Counted from the first letter of the stretch, positions 8,646-18,437 are shown. The stretch is DNA of 64,000 nucleotides from an uncultured Collinsella sp. (GCA_947507155.1 CANNOC010000001.1:1-64000), one strand, 5' to 3'. Numbers and translations: made by a program. The notes: generated by a model not told the origin, from the sequence alone.

Positions 8646-9728
8646 ATGACGAAAGCTGTTAACCCCTTTAAGCCAACGGCGGGCATGAATCCGCCTGAGC
8701 TTATCGGACGGGACACTGTTTTGGATGACTTTGCCGAGGCTCTTGAGAATGGTCCTGGTGCCCCCGATCGACTCATGCGCATCTCGGGCGTCCGAGGCAC
8801 AGGTAAAACGGTGCTCCTTAATGCATTGGGTGACCTTGCACGCAAAAAAGGATTCGAGGTCGTTGACGTTGCCTCCAATGCTGGTTTTTGCAATAGAATC
8901 CTCGAGGCTCTGCAGCGAAACGTTCGTCTTGAATCAATCTCGATTTCCCCATCGATTTTAGGGGTCAGCCTTGGCTCCATGGAGATGTCGAAGTCGGCCT
9001 CTCATCTGGGCGAGGCGATGTACGATGCTGCGAAGCGCGGTGGTCTGCTCATTACGCTCGACGAGATCCAGGATGCCTCAACTGAGGAAATGCGCGAGCT
9101 AGGCAACGAGATGCAGCTCTTGATCCGCCAAGGAGCGAATGTCGCTTTCGCTTTCGCCGGGCTGCCGACATCGGTAGATGGCGTGGTGGTGGATGATACG
9201 TTGACGTTCCTTCAGCGAGCCAAACATGTTGAACTTACTCGGCTTTCCGATTTTGAAGTTGGCGGATCGTTTGAGGATACGATGAGACGAGCGGGCAAGG
9301 AGCTCGACAAAGGTGCCGCTGAGCTATTAACAAAAGCTTCGGCAGGCTATCCCTTTATGGTCCAGCTGGTCGGATATTACGCTTGGCAGGTTGCTGCGCG
9401 CAGTGGGGCGGAGAGCGTGAGCGAAGAGGCGGCTCGTAAGGGTATCCAGGCGGCTCTTGATAGCTTTAATGCTATGGTGATTGCCCCAGCGCTGCGCAGG
9501 GTGTCGGAACGGCAGTTTCAGTATCTCGCGGCGATGGCTCAATGCGAGGGCGTCGATATCGCCAACGGCGATATCGCCAAGAAGATGGGTTTGTCGGCGA
9601 ACAAAGTTGGGTCATATCGCAAGCGTCTGATCGATGCGGGGTTGATTGAGCCCGCGGGCTATGGCTGTGTTTCGTTTGCAATTCCGTACATGCGCGATTA
9701 TCTGTTGGAGACCGTTCGAGAGAACTAA
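8646..9728 (+). CDS. AAA/P-loop ATPase with C-terminal winged helix
   Basis: Walker A GVRGTGKT, Walker B LLITLDEIQDA, C-terminal helix-turn-helix (NGDIAKKMGLSANKVGSYRKRLIDAGLI); GAGGAGG before ATG 8646. Confidence 0.85.
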   Translation: MTKAVNPFKPTAGMNPPELIGRDTVLDDFAEALENGPGAPDRLMRISGVRGTGKTVLLNALGDLARKKGFEVVDVASNAGFCNRILEALQRNVRLESISISPSILGVSLGSMEMSKSASHLGEAMYDAAKRGGLLITLDEIQDASTEEMRELGNEMQLLIRQGANVAFAFAGLPTSVDGVVVDDTLTFLQRAKHVELTRLSDFEVGGSFEDTMRRAGKELDKGAAELLTKASAGYPFMVQLVGYYAWQVAARSGAESVSEEAARKGIQAALDSFNAMVIAPALRRVSERQFQYLAAMAQCEGVDIANGDIAKKMGLSANKVGSYRKRLIDAGLIEPAGYGCVSFAIPYMRDYLLETVREN

Positions 9729-9777
9729 TAAAGAATGGGCTGTCCGCGCTGTCGCTGGGGCTGTCCTTGTATCTTTG

Positions 9778-9832
9778 TCTCAATCTGTAACATCTGGAGG
9801 GGATTACGGCCTGCAGATGTTACAGATTGAGA
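9778..9832. repeat. perfect 18-bp inverted repeat, 19-nt spacer
   Basis: tctcaatctgtaacatct (9778-9795) / agatgttacagattgaga (9815-9832); no T-tract. Confidence 0.85.
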
Positions 9833-9937
9833 TGATTGACTGAGACGTTTACTGGTAAAAGAGAGGTAAAAGAGGAAACGCCTCAAAATTCCCCTTGCCC
9901 AACTTCGGCTGTTTGGTTACTATAGAACGGATGTTAC

Positions 9938-10028
9938 GGAGAGCTGACCGAGAGGCCGAAGGTGCTCGCCTGCTAAGCGAGTATGCCCCAAAAGGGCATC
10001 TGGGGTTCGAATCCCCAGCTCTCCGCCA
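9938..10028 (+). tRNA. tRNA-Ser (GCU)
   Basis: ggagagctgaccgagaggccgaaggtgctcgcctGCTaagcgag...long variable arm...ggggttcgaatccccagctctccgcca. Confidence 0.96.
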
Positions 10029-10042
10029 GTTTAACTTTAAAG

Positions 10043-10070
10043 AAGGGTCCCGTTTGGGGCCCTTTTTTGT
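10043..10070 (+). terminator. terminator of tRNA-Ser
   Basis: aagggtcccgtttggggcccttttttg. Confidence 0.8.
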
Positions 10071-10083
10071 TACCAAAAACGTT

Positions 10084-10101
10084 AGCTGGGGATTCGAACC
10101 C
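10084..10101 (-). repeat. inverted 18-nt fragment of tRNA-Ser T-arm/acceptor
   Basis: agctggggattcgaaccc is the exact reverse complement of tRNA bases 10003-10020 (gggttcgaatccccagct). Confidence 0.85.
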
Positions 10102-10136
10102 TCAAAAAATGAGGCGCCCCGTTGGACGCCTCATTT
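10102..10136 (-). terminator. terminator of the D,D-carboxypeptidase gene
   Basis: minus strand aaatgaggcgtccaacggggcgcctcattttttga. Confidence 0.75.
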
Positions 10137-10161
10137 GGTTCGATGTGATATCGCTCCGGCC

Positions 10162-11502
10162 CTACACCTCGGGTGCCTTGGCTATGGTTTCGCTTTCTGC
10201 CGTAAGCGGGCGATTGTCGATGCGGCGGCCCAGGCGGTCGAGCTTCACAAGGAGCCACTCAATGGGATTCGGCCCCGAGCCTTCCTCGTCGGCAACCAAA
10301 TCCATGACGGCGATCTTGGTGCCGTCTTGCTTGAGCATCACGCTACCCACCTTGTCGCCTACATGTACCGTGCCCGAAAGGTCATCATAGGTAACCTTCT
10401 CGGTCACCTCTCCGGCAAGCGCAAAGACGGTCGCCTGAGCCGCGGGATCGGCGAGCGTGGCATCGATCGTCTTGTCCGTCCAATCGGTTTGGCCAATGCG
10501 CGCGATGAGCGGATTGCCGTTGGCAGTCTTTTCCTGCGTGTTGGCGATCGCAACCGTCACCTTGTGGCCGTAGTACCAGTTGGCAAGGGCGGCCGTGTCG
10601 GCAAAGCGCTGATCGGTGGTGCTGGAGTTCAAGACGACGGTGTAGGTCTCGTCGCCATCGCGGTTGTAGGCTGCCGTAAAGCAATAGCCGGCATCGTCGG
10701 TGGTGCCGGTCTTACCGCCGATATTGCCGTCCTGCCCCAGCAGCTCATTGTGCGTATCCATGGAATGCGAATGGTCGGAACCGTCGGCGCCCGTAACCTC
10801 AATCCAGGAATCATCGCTCGCCACGATTTCGCGGAACGTATCGCTCTTCATTGCCTCCTGCATCATCAGGGCTACATCGTGCGCGGTAGAGTGCATGTCG
10901 CCGGCCCACTCATCAAAGTCCAGACCGTGCGGATTCTCAAAAAGCGTTCCCGTGCAGCCGAGCTTTTTAGCGCGCTCGTTCATGGCCTTTACAAAGGTGG
11001 CCACGGCGTCCTTGGTCTTGGGGTCGATCTTTTTGCCCGCGTGCTCGGCAAGCGCGATGGCGGCATCGTTGCCCGAGGGGATCATCAGACCGCGCAGAGC
11101 TTGCTCCACGGTGAGCTCGTCGCCTTCGAGCAGGCCGGCGGTCGAGTTGCCTACGGTGGCGGCAGCATTGCTCACCGTGATCTTCTCGTCCATTTTGCAG
11201 TTCTCGACGGTCAGGATCGCAGTCATGACCTTGGTAATTGAGGCGATCTTGACCTGCTCGTCGGCACTTCGAGCGTAATAGACGGAACCGTCCTTGCTCA
11301 TGACGATGGCGTTGGTCGCATCGATATCGGGCAGATTCTCGGCCGTGATGCCGCGGGCGTCGGCGGTCTTGCCGCAAACGATATCAGTCGTAAGCACCTG
11401 GGCGTTGGCGATAGACGGCACGCCGGCAGCAAGGGCGAGAGCGCAGGCAATGCCGGCGATCAGTTGCGCGGAGCGCTTTACAAGAGAACTAAGGGTCTTC
11501 AC
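10162..11502 (-). CDS. serine-type D-Ala-D-Ala carboxypeptidase (peptidase S11, PBP5/DacA-like)
   Basis: signal peptide-like N-terminus; SITKVMTAI (SxxK), SGN, KTGTTDDAGYCF (KTG); start uncertain, GTG near 11502 proposed because the longest ORF overlaps the divergent gene. Confidence 0.88.
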   Translation of the reverse strand: MKTLSSLVKRSAQLIAGIACALALAAGVPSIANAQVLTTDIVCGKTADARGITAENLPDIDATNAIVMSKDGSVYYARSADEQVKIASITKVMTAILTVENCKMDEKITVSNAAATVGNSTAGLLEGDELTVEQALRGLMIPSGNDAAIALAEHAGKKIDPKTKDAVATFVKAMNERAKKLGCTGTLFENPHGLDFDEWAGDMHSTAHDVALMMQEAMKSDTFREIVASDDSWIEVTGADGSDHSHSMDTHNELLGQDGNIGGKTGTTDDAGYCFTAAYNRDGDETYTVVLNSSTTDQRFADTAALANWYYGHKVTVAIANTQEKTANGNPLIARIGQTDWTDKTIDATLADPAAQATVFALAGEVTEKVTYDDLSGTVHVGDKVGSVMLKQDGTKIAVMDLVADEEGSGPNPIEWLLVKLDRLGRRIDNRPLTAESETIAKAPEV

Positions 11503-11701
11503 AGATTTCGCTTTCGACGGGATGGTCTCTTTAGAGTTCAAAGTATATCGTTTACCGGCGTGGACAATCAGTGCGCGGGCGTGCGCGGCCCATGTCTGCG
11601 CCCGAACGGACGCATAGGTGCTTAAGGTCGACTTAAACGACCGCGCTTGTTGTGTGTGGCGCGCGCTGCCTCGGGCATAATGGAGCGCGAGAGGAGCACG
11701 C

Positions 11702-12397
11702 ATGAATGAGCGCATTTTGGTAGTTGATGACGAGAAGGCCATCGCCGACCTGGTCGGTATCTACCTTACAAAAGAGGGCTTTGATGTTCAGATTGCCTAT
11801 AGCGGAGCAGATGCTGCCAAGGCGATTTTGGAGCAGGAGTTCGATCTGGCGCTGCTGGACGTCATGCTGCCCGATATCGACGGCTTTGAGTTGCTGCGCA
11901 CCATCCGCGCTGGCCATACCTATCCCGTTATTATGCTGACGGCGCGCGATGCCCAGCAGGATAAGATCGAGGGCCTCTCACTGGGTGCAGACGATTACGT
12001 GGTCAAGCCGTTCCGTCCGCTGGAGCTCATAGCGCGCGTTCATGCTCAACTCCGTCGTTACACCAGCTACGGCAGCCGCGCACAGGCGGTCGAGTCGCCG
12101 ACCATCCAACTCGATGGCCTCGAGATCAATCGCGATGCTCGCTCCGTGGCAGTGGACGGTGCACCGGTGCGCCTCACGCCCATCGAGTATTCCATCTTGC
12201 TGTATCTGGTCGAGCATCGTGGCAGCGTGGTGGCCGTGGGGGACTTGTTCCGCGCGGTGTGGAACGAGGACTTTATGCCCGGCTCCAACAATACGGTGAT
12301 GGTGCACATCCGCCATCTGCGCGAAAAGATCGGCGACGATGCTCAAAAGCCGCGCTTTATCAAAAACGTCTGGGGCGTCGGCTACATAATCGAATAA
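11702..12397 (+). CDS. OmpR/VanR-like response regulator
   Basis: ILVVDDEKAIADLVGIYLTKEGF; LLDVMLPDIDGFELL; winged-helix C-terminus. Confidence 0.92.
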   Translation: MNERILVVDDEKAIADLVGIYLTKEGFDVQIAYSGADAAKAILEQEFDLALLDVMLPDIDGFELLRTIRAGHTYPVIMLTARDAQQDKIEGLSLGADDYVVKPFRPLELIARVHAQLRRYTSYGSRAQAVESPTIQLDGLEINRDARSVAVDGAPVRLTPIEYSILLYLVEHRGSVVAVGDLFRAVWNEDFMPGSNNTVMVHIRHLREKIGDDAQKPRFIKNVWGVGYIIE

Positions 12398-12423
12398 CGC
12401 CTTTGATGGTGGGGGAAGTGGAT

Positions 12424-13662
12424 ATGACAAAAGACGATAGGCGGGTATTCGAGGTGCCCGATCGGCTCTTTGAATACGTGAGGTCGGTCGTCGACAACCG
12501 CGCGCTTGCAACGGTGCTGCTCTTTTTGCTGAGCCTGCTGCTGATTGGCATCGACAACATCGTCGGAATCTTGGCGGTGCTGCTTGTCGGCTTTTTGCTG
12601 ATCGATCGATTTGAGATCGTGCGCCGCTGCGTGGTGATTGGCGGCGCCGCGTGGGCCATGACGTTGGCGATTGGCGCCATGGCGCTCGGCGGCATCGAAG
12701 GGCCGGTGTTGTTCGATGCCGGCTTTGTATTCAACATGCTTGGCTTTGTGCTGGCGCTTGCCGTGTGCGTGCTGTTCTTGTGCGGCCGCGCCCTGTACTA
12801 CCAGGGCTACGAGCAGGGCGAGCAGCATGCCGATTGTGTGCTGGCTGCTCGTATTCAAGATCGCCTGATCGATCACCCCGACACCTGGGACAACATCGAC
12901 GGCGACTTCTTGGAGGTCGAGGGCGCCCTTAACCGCGTGCGTGACCGTGAGCGCAAGGTGCAGCAAGCTCTGCGTGACGAATCGCATCGCAAAGATGACC
13001 TGGTTACGTACCTAGCGCACGACCTGCGTACGCCGCTCGCCAGCGTGGTGGGCTATCTTTCGCTCCTGCAGGAGGCCCCCGATTTGCCGCTTGAGCAGCG
13101 TGCACGCTTTACGGGCGTGGCACTCGACAAGGCCCATCGGCTCGACGCGCTCATCGAGGAGTTCTTCGACATCACGCGTTTCGATTTCCACGATATTGTG
13201 CTCACCCGCGCCTACGTCGATTTGGGGCTATTGCTGGCGCAGGTGGCCGACGAGTTCTATCCCATTCTCAACGAACAGCACAAGGAAGCCCAGGTTGATA
13301 TCTGCGAGGACCTGACGGTGCTCGTGGACGGCGACAAGATGGCTCGCGTATTCAACAACATCATGAAAAACGCCGTTGCCTATAGCTATGAAGGCTCGAC
13401 GATCATGATTGAGGCTGGGCGCCAAGATGACGGTGGCGTGCGAATTCGCTTTATCAATCAGGGCGATCCGATCCCTGAGCCAAAGCTCAAGGTGATTTTT
13501 GAGAAGTTCTATCGCCTGGATGCAGCGCGTGCGACCAATCGCGGCGGTGCTGGGCTGGGGCTTGCCATCGCCAAGGAGATTGTATGCGCGCATGGCGGTA
13601 CCATCGCGTGCGAATCGACGCCCGAGCATACCATCTTTACCATCGACCTGCCCGCCGCGTAG
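12424..13662 (+). CDS. VanS-like sensor histidine kinase
   Basis: two N-terminal TM regions; VTYLAHDLRTPLASVVGYLSLLQEAPDL...LIEEFFDITRFD; GGAGLGLAIAKEIV; start ATG 12424. Confidence 0.92.
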   Translation: MTKDDRRVFEVPDRLFEYVRSVVDNRALATVLLFLLSLLLIGIDNIVGILAVLLVGFLLIDRFEIVRRCVVIGGAAWAMTLAIGAMALGGIEGPVLFDAGFVFNMLGFVLALAVCVLFLCGRALYYQGYEQGEQHADCVLAARIQDRLIDHPDTWDNIDGDFLEVEGALNRVRDRERKVQQALRDESHRKDDLVTYLAHDLRTPLASVVGYLSLLQEAPDLPLEQRARFTGVALDKAHRLDALIEEFFDITRFDFHDIVLTRAYVDLGLLLAQVADEFYPILNEQHKEAQVDICEDLTVLVDGDKMARVFNNIMKNAVAYSYEGSTIMIEAGRQDDGGVRIRFINQGDPIPEPKLKVIFEKFYRLDAARATNRGGAGLGLAIAKEIVCAHGGTIACESTPEHTIFTIDLPAA

Positions 13663-13765
13663 CGTAGGCGCCTTTACAAACACCTGACAATGCGCTCACG
13701 TGCATATGAGCCGCGGTTTCTACTATCGATACTGCTGAATTGATATCGATGTGGAGGTATGCGGT

Positions 13766-14641
13766 ATGACGGCTGCTGCGGCTATGGAGCCCACGGAGCT
13801 CGAGGAGCTAATGGAGGCGCAAGCCGAGGCTGCGCACGAGCGCGAAGTCGGGGATGCGACTCGCCCCACGGCGCAGGATCTTGCCGCCTCGCCGACACGC
13901 ATCGACGTCGAGGGCCTCGACCTGTTCTATGGCGACCACCACGCGCTCAAGGACGTGTCCATCAAGATCCGCGACAAGCAGATCACCTCGTTTATCGGTC
14001 CTTCGGGCTGCGGCAAGTCGACGCTGCTGCGTTGCTTTAACCGCATGAACGACGGCATCAAGGACTGCCGCATCGAGGGCAAGATCGCGCTCGACGGCCA
14101 GGATATCCTGGGCGACTACGACATCTGCCGCCTGCGTCAGCGTGTGGGCATGGTGTTCCAGCGCCCTAACCCGTTTCCCATGAGCATCTACGACAACGTC
14201 GCGTATGGCCCGCGCGGCATGGGTGTGCGCGACCGCGCCGTGCTGGATGAGCTGGTCGAGGACTCTCTTCGTCGTGCTGCGCTGTGGGACGAGGTCAAGG
14301 ACAAGCTCAAGGAGTCGGGGCTGGGCCTTTCGGGCGGGCAGCAGCAGCGTCTGTGCATCGCCCGCGCGCTCGCCGTGCAACCCGATATTCTGCTGATGGA
14401 CGAGCCCACGAGCGCTCTCGATCCCGTGTCGACGCTGGTGGTTGAGCAGCTGGCATGCGAGCTCAAAGAGACCTGCACGCTCGTGGTCGTTACGCACAAT
14501 ATGCAGCAGGCGGCGCGTATCTCCGACTCGGTCGCGTTTTTCTTGCTGGGTGAGTTGGTGGAGCACGCGCCCGCCGCTCAGCTCTTCAAAAATCCCACCG
14601 ACCCGCGCACGGCGGATTATTTGACGGGACGTTTTGGCTGA
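13766..14641 (+). CDS. pstB: phosphate ABC transporter ATP-binding protein PstB
   Basis: [77 protein letters not shown]. Confidence 0.95.
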   Translation: MTAAAAMEPTELEELMEAQAEAAHEREVGDATRPTAQDLAASPTRIDVEGLDLFYGDHHALKDVSIKIRDKQITSFIGPSGCGKSTLLRCFNRMNDGIKDCRIEGKIALDGQDILGDYDICRLRQRVGMVFQRPNPFPMSIYDNVAYGPRGMGVRDRAVLDELVEDSLRRAALWDEVKDKLKESGLGLSGGQQQRLCIARALAVQPDILLMDEPTSALDPVSTLVVEQLACELKETCTLVVVTHNMQQAARISDSVAFFLLGELVEHAPAAQLFKNPTDPRTADYLTGRFG

Positions 14642-14705
14642 TACCATCTAGTAAAGGTACCTTTAGGGTTAAGATGCGGTCATGCCGGCCGCAAAGGGGT
14701 TCAAC

Positions 14706-15434
14706 ATGATCTATTACGTCGAGGACGATGACAACATCAGGGATTTGACGGTCTATGCACTGCGCAAGCAGGGAATCGAGGCCGAAGGCTTTTCGTGCGA
14801 TGGCGAGTTTAAGGCCGCCGTGGCGCGACGGGTACCCGATACCGTCCTGCTCGACATCATGCTGCCCGATACCGACGGTTTGGCAATTATGCGTCGCCTG
14901 CGCGCCGACCGCCTGACGGCGACGGTGCCCATCATGATGCTCACTGCCAAGGATACCGAGCTCGATAAGGTAATGGCGCTCGATGGCGGTGCCGACGACT
15001 ATCTGACCAAGCCGTTTTCGCTCATGGAGCTTGCCAGCCGTTGCCGTGCGCTGCTGCGCCGCGGCGGTATGGTCAAGCAGGCGAGCGATGTGCTCAGCGT
15101 GGGCGATATCGTGCTTTCGCCCAGCCATCGCGAGGTGACCGTTGCTGGCGAGCCGCTCAAGCTTACTTTGCGTGAGTTCGATTTGCTCGAATATCTTATG
15201 CGCAAGCCCGGCGTGGTCTTTACCCGTGAGTCGCTGCTGCAGAGCGTGTGGGGCTGGGACTTCGACGGCGGCTCGCGTACCGTCGACGTTCACGTACAGA
15301 CGCTTCGCCAAAAGCTCGGCGAGCGTGCCAGCGCTATCGAGACGGTGCGCGGCGTGGGCTATCGCCTGGCGGAGCCTTCTGCCGACGACGGAAGCGAAGA
15401 CGCAGATTCCGTAGCTGCCGCATCGGAGGAGTAG
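14706..15434 (+). CDS. OmpR/PhoB-family response regulator
   Basis: MIYYVEDDDNIRDLTVYALRKQGIEA; DYLTKPF; winged helix with DVHVQTLRQKLG. Confidence 0.92.
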   Translation: MIYYVEDDDNIRDLTVYALRKQGIEAEGFSCDGEFKAAVARRVPDTVLLDIMLPDTDGLAIMRRLRADRLTATVPIMMLTAKDTELDKVMALDGGADDYLTKPFSLMELASRCRALLRRGGMVKQASDVLSVGDIVLSPSHREVTVAGEPLKLTLREFDLLEYLMRKPGVVFTRESLLQSVWGWDFDGGSRTVDVHVQTLRQKLGERASAIETVRGVGYRLAEPSADDGSEDADSVAAASEE

Positions 15435-15437
15435 CCC

Positions 15438-16862
15438 GTGGTCTTCGCCCCCCAGGGAAAGCACACGCTTTCCCATCGCGTGTTCGCGACGATTTTCATC
15501 TGTGCCATGGCGGTGATTGTTGCCTTTACGGTGTTGGGCGCGTTCTTTGTGCAAAACACTTTGGCAGACGCCACGAGTGCCAACCTTTCGCAAGAAACCG
15601 AGCTTATTGCCGCCGCCTTAAATGAGCAGCAGGAGCCCATCGCATTTTTGCGAAGCCTCGATCGCGAGGACCTGCGCATTACGTTGATCAACCAAGACGG
15701 CTCGGTTGCCTACGACAACGAGGCATCGCCCTCCATGTTGCCCAACCATGGCGATCGCCCCGAGGTCGTTGAGGCCCTTGAGAGCGGTTCGGGCTCCGCG
15801 GAGCGCTCGAGCGCCACGCTCGACGAGATTATGCTATATCGCGCCGTCGCCCTTGATAACGGTCAGGTCGTTCGTTTGGCGCAAGCCCAGCCTGGCGTCG
15901 CGGCGATTTTGCTTTCGCTGGTGGCGCCGATGCTGCTTATCGCGGCGGCGGGCGCGGTGCTTTCGTTTTTCCTTGCGCGCCGCGAATCCCGTGCCATCAT
16001 TGCGCCGCTGCAGGAGGTCGATTTGGACCACCCGCGCCGTAGCTATGAACATGCCTACACCGAGATGGTTCCCATGCTCGAGCGCATTGAGTCGCAGCGT
16101 CAGGAGCTTAAACGCCAGATGGCGGTGCTGGCCGATAATGACCGTATGCGTCGCGAGTTCACGGCCAATATCACTCATGAGCTCAAGACCCCGCTTACCG
16201 CGATTTCGGGCTATGCCGAGCTTATTGCAAACGGCATGGTTGAGGGCGAGGATGACCTGCGCAACTTTGGCGGCCGCATCTACCGCGAGGCGGGACGCCT
16301 GGCGGCGCTCGTTAACGACATCCTCACGCTTTCCAACTTGGACGAGGCGGAGCGAGCATCTGAGGGCGAGGCGGTGCCCATTGGGTCCACGGAGCCTATC
16401 GAGCTCTCTCGCGCCATTTTGACGGTGGAACAGCGTCTTGAGCAGGTTGCCCGGCAGTCGAATGTGACCATTGGGCACGAGACGAAGCCCGTGGTGATCG
16501 AAGGCGTGTCGCGCCTGATCGACGAGCTGATCTATAACCTTGCAAGCAACGCCATTCGCTACAACCAACCTGGCGGTACGGTCACGCTGCGCTGCGGAAC
16601 CAACGATGAGGGCCATCCGTACCTGTCTGTTGCCGACACGGGTATCGGTATTGCGCCCGAGGAGCAGGGCAAGGTGTTCGAGCGCTTCTATCGCGTGGAC
16701 AAGAGCCGCTCCAAGGCACGTGGCGGAACAGGCTTGGGTCTGGCCATCGTTAAGCATGCCGCTCTGTACCATCATGCCGCGATTGACCTGTCGAGTGAAC
16801 CGGGCGTGGGGACTACCATTACGGTGACGTTTCCCGTGCAGCAAGAGGGACCGTTCGCGTAG
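15438..16862 (+). CDS. PhoR-like sensor histidine kinase
   Basis: TM region, then FTANITHELKTPLTAISGYAELIANGM and GGTGLGLAIVKHAA. Confidence 0.93.
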   Translation: MVFAPQGKHTLSHRVFATIFICAMAVIVAFTVLGAFFVQNTLADATSANLSQETELIAAALNEQQEPIAFLRSLDREDLRITLINQDGSVAYDNEASPSMLPNHGDRPEVVEALESGSGSAERSSATLDEIMLYRAVALDNGQVVRLAQAQPGVAAILLSLVAPMLLIAAAGAVLSFFLARRESRAIIAPLQEVDLDHPRRSYEHAYTEMVPMLERIESQRQELKRQMAVLADNDRMRREFTANITHELKTPLTAISGYAELIANGMVEGEDDLRNFGGRIYREAGRLAALVNDILTLSNLDEAERASEGEAVPIGSTEPIELSRAILTVEQRLEQVARQSNVTIGHETKPVVIEGVSRLIDELIYNLASNAIRYNQPGGTVTLRCGTNDEGHPYLSVADTGIGIAPEEQGKVFERFYRVDKSRSKARGGTGLGLAIVKHAALYHHAAIDLSSEPGVGTTITVTFPVQQEGPFA

Positions 16863-17040
16863 CTGTGCGGCAAAAACCGAGGATTAGACGATACGCCCGC
16901 GTCTCCGCTGCCGCGTAGGTTGTTGCGCAACTTACGCGCGGACGCTGTATCTTATGTATAGAGTTCGGACATGGCAGAAAGATGCGATATCATATGAGCA
17001 GTTTTGTCGATACGAACTAGGGAAATGAAAGGCAAGCTGC

Positions 17041-17697
17041 ATGACCCTTCTTGAACTGTTCCAGCTGCTTAAAAAGCACCTCAAGCTGGTCATTGCCCTT
17101 CCGGTGGTCTGCGCGATCGCCATGGGCGTCGTCTCCTTCGCTATGATGGACAACACCTACACCGCCACGACGAGCATGTACGTTCTCGCCAAGACCGACG
17201 ATAGCGGTCAGATGAGCTACAACGATCTTTCGGCGAGCCAGATGCTTTCCAACGATATCGCCACGCTGCTCGATAGCGATAGCGTTAAGGGCGGTGCTGC
17301 CAAGGATCTGGGCCTCGCCGATCTGGACGACTACAAGATTTCCGTTTCCTCCGAGACCACGACGCGCGTCATCACGCTTTCGGTGACGGGCACCGATGCC
17401 GAGGAGACGGCAGAGGTGGCAAGGGCCATGGCCAGCTCGGTGAGTACGGTCGCTCAGAACGTTGGCGCTGCCCAGAGCATCAACGTTATCGATAAGGCTA
17501 AGACCCCCGAAGCTCCCAGCGGCCCCAAGCGCGCGCTGTACGTCGCCGTTGCGTTCCTCGCCGGTATCTTTATCGCAGTTGCCTATGTCGTTTTGGCAGA
17601 CATGCTCAATACCCGCATCCGCGGTGCCGAAGAGGCAGAAGAGCTCCTGGGTATTCCCGTTGTTGGCCGAATTCCGGCTATGAAAGGTGGTAAATAG
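17041..17697 (+). CDS. Wzz/YveK-type polysaccharide chain-length determinant / BY-kinase modulator
   Basis: two TM helices; LLKKHLKLVIALPVVCAIAMGVVSF ... AQSINVIDKAKTPEAPSGPKRALYVAVAFLAG. Confidence 0.88.
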   Translation: MTLLELFQLLKKHLKLVIALPVVCAIAMGVVSFAMMDNTYTATTSMYVLAKTDDSGQMSYNDLSASQMLSNDIATLLDSDSVKGGAAKDLGLADLDDYKISVSSETTTRVITLSVTGTDAEETAEVARAMASSVSTVAQNVGAAQSINVIDKAKTPEAPSGPKRALYVAVAFLAGIFIAVAYVVLADMLNTRIRGAEEAEELLGIPVVGRIPAMKGGK

Positions 17698-17699
17698 GC

Positions 17700-18437
17700 A
17701 TGGCTAAGGCAAAGAACACCGATAAGCTCGTTGTACAGAATGCCGCCAAGACCCTTCTGGCCAACATCCGCTTTGCGAGCGTGGACGACCCCATTCGCAC
17801 CATCACCGTTACCTCCTCGATTCCCAACGAGGGCAAGTCTACGGTTGCTATTAACCTTGCTCAGGCAATCGCCACGAGCGGCAAGTCCGTGCTCCTGGTC
17901 GAGGCCGATATGCGCCGCAGGTCCCTTTCCGATATGCTCGGCGTTCGTTCGCGCGGCGGACTCTATGCGGTCCTTTCCGAGCAGATTTCTATTGACCAGG
18001 CAATTGTCGAGACGGGTCAGAAGAACTTCTACTTCCTCGATGCCGAGCCGCATATTCCCAATCCTGCAGACATCATCGTCTCTCATCGCTTTTCCAAGTT
18101 GGTCAAGGCACTGTCTGCTAAGTTCCAGTATGTCATCTTCGATGCTCCTCCGGTCGGCACCTTCATCGATGCTGCCGAGATTGCCAGCCTGACCGACGGC
18201 ACGCTGTTTGTGGTGCGCGAGGACTTTACCAAGCGCGAAGAGGCACTCAACGCTATCGCCCAGCTTAAGAAGTCCGAGAAGGTCAAGCTCATCGGTACCG
18301 TTATGAATTACTGTGAGACCGAGACCAGCGAGTACTACTATTCTTACTACACCAAGGACGGTAAGAAGGTTAAGAAGGGCTCCGCCGATCAGGGCACTTC
18401 CAAAAAGGGCATCTTCACCAACCGGACAAACGTTTAG
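17700..18437 (+). CDS. CpsD/CapB-family tyrosine-protein kinase (BY-kinase)
   Basis: Walker A-like SSIPNEGKSTVAINLAQA, Walker A' LLVEADMRRRSL, FDAPP; Tyr cluster SEYYYSYYTKDG. Confidence 0.9.
   Translation: MAKAKNTDKLVVQNAAKTLLANIRFASVDDPIRTITVTSSIPNEGKSTVAINLAQAIATSGKSVLLVEADMRRRSLSDMLGVRSRGGLYAVLSEQISIDQAIVETGQKNFYFLDAEPHIPNPADIIVSHRFSKLVKALSAKFQYVIFDAPPVGTFIDAAEIASLTDGTLFVVREDFTKREEALNAIAQLKKSEKVKLIGTVMNYCETETSEYYYSYYTKDGKKVKKGSADQGTSKKGIFTNRTNV

Noticed and set aside
9895-11241. 448-aa plus ORF through tRNA-Ser and opposite the carboxypeptidase
   Set aside because: Overlaps a tRNA and a well-supported minus-strand gene with SxxK/SGN/KTG motifs.
10162-13662. Vancomycin-resistance operon
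   Set aside because: No vanH, vanA/B-type ligase or vanX in the window; VanRS similarity alone does not imply resistance.
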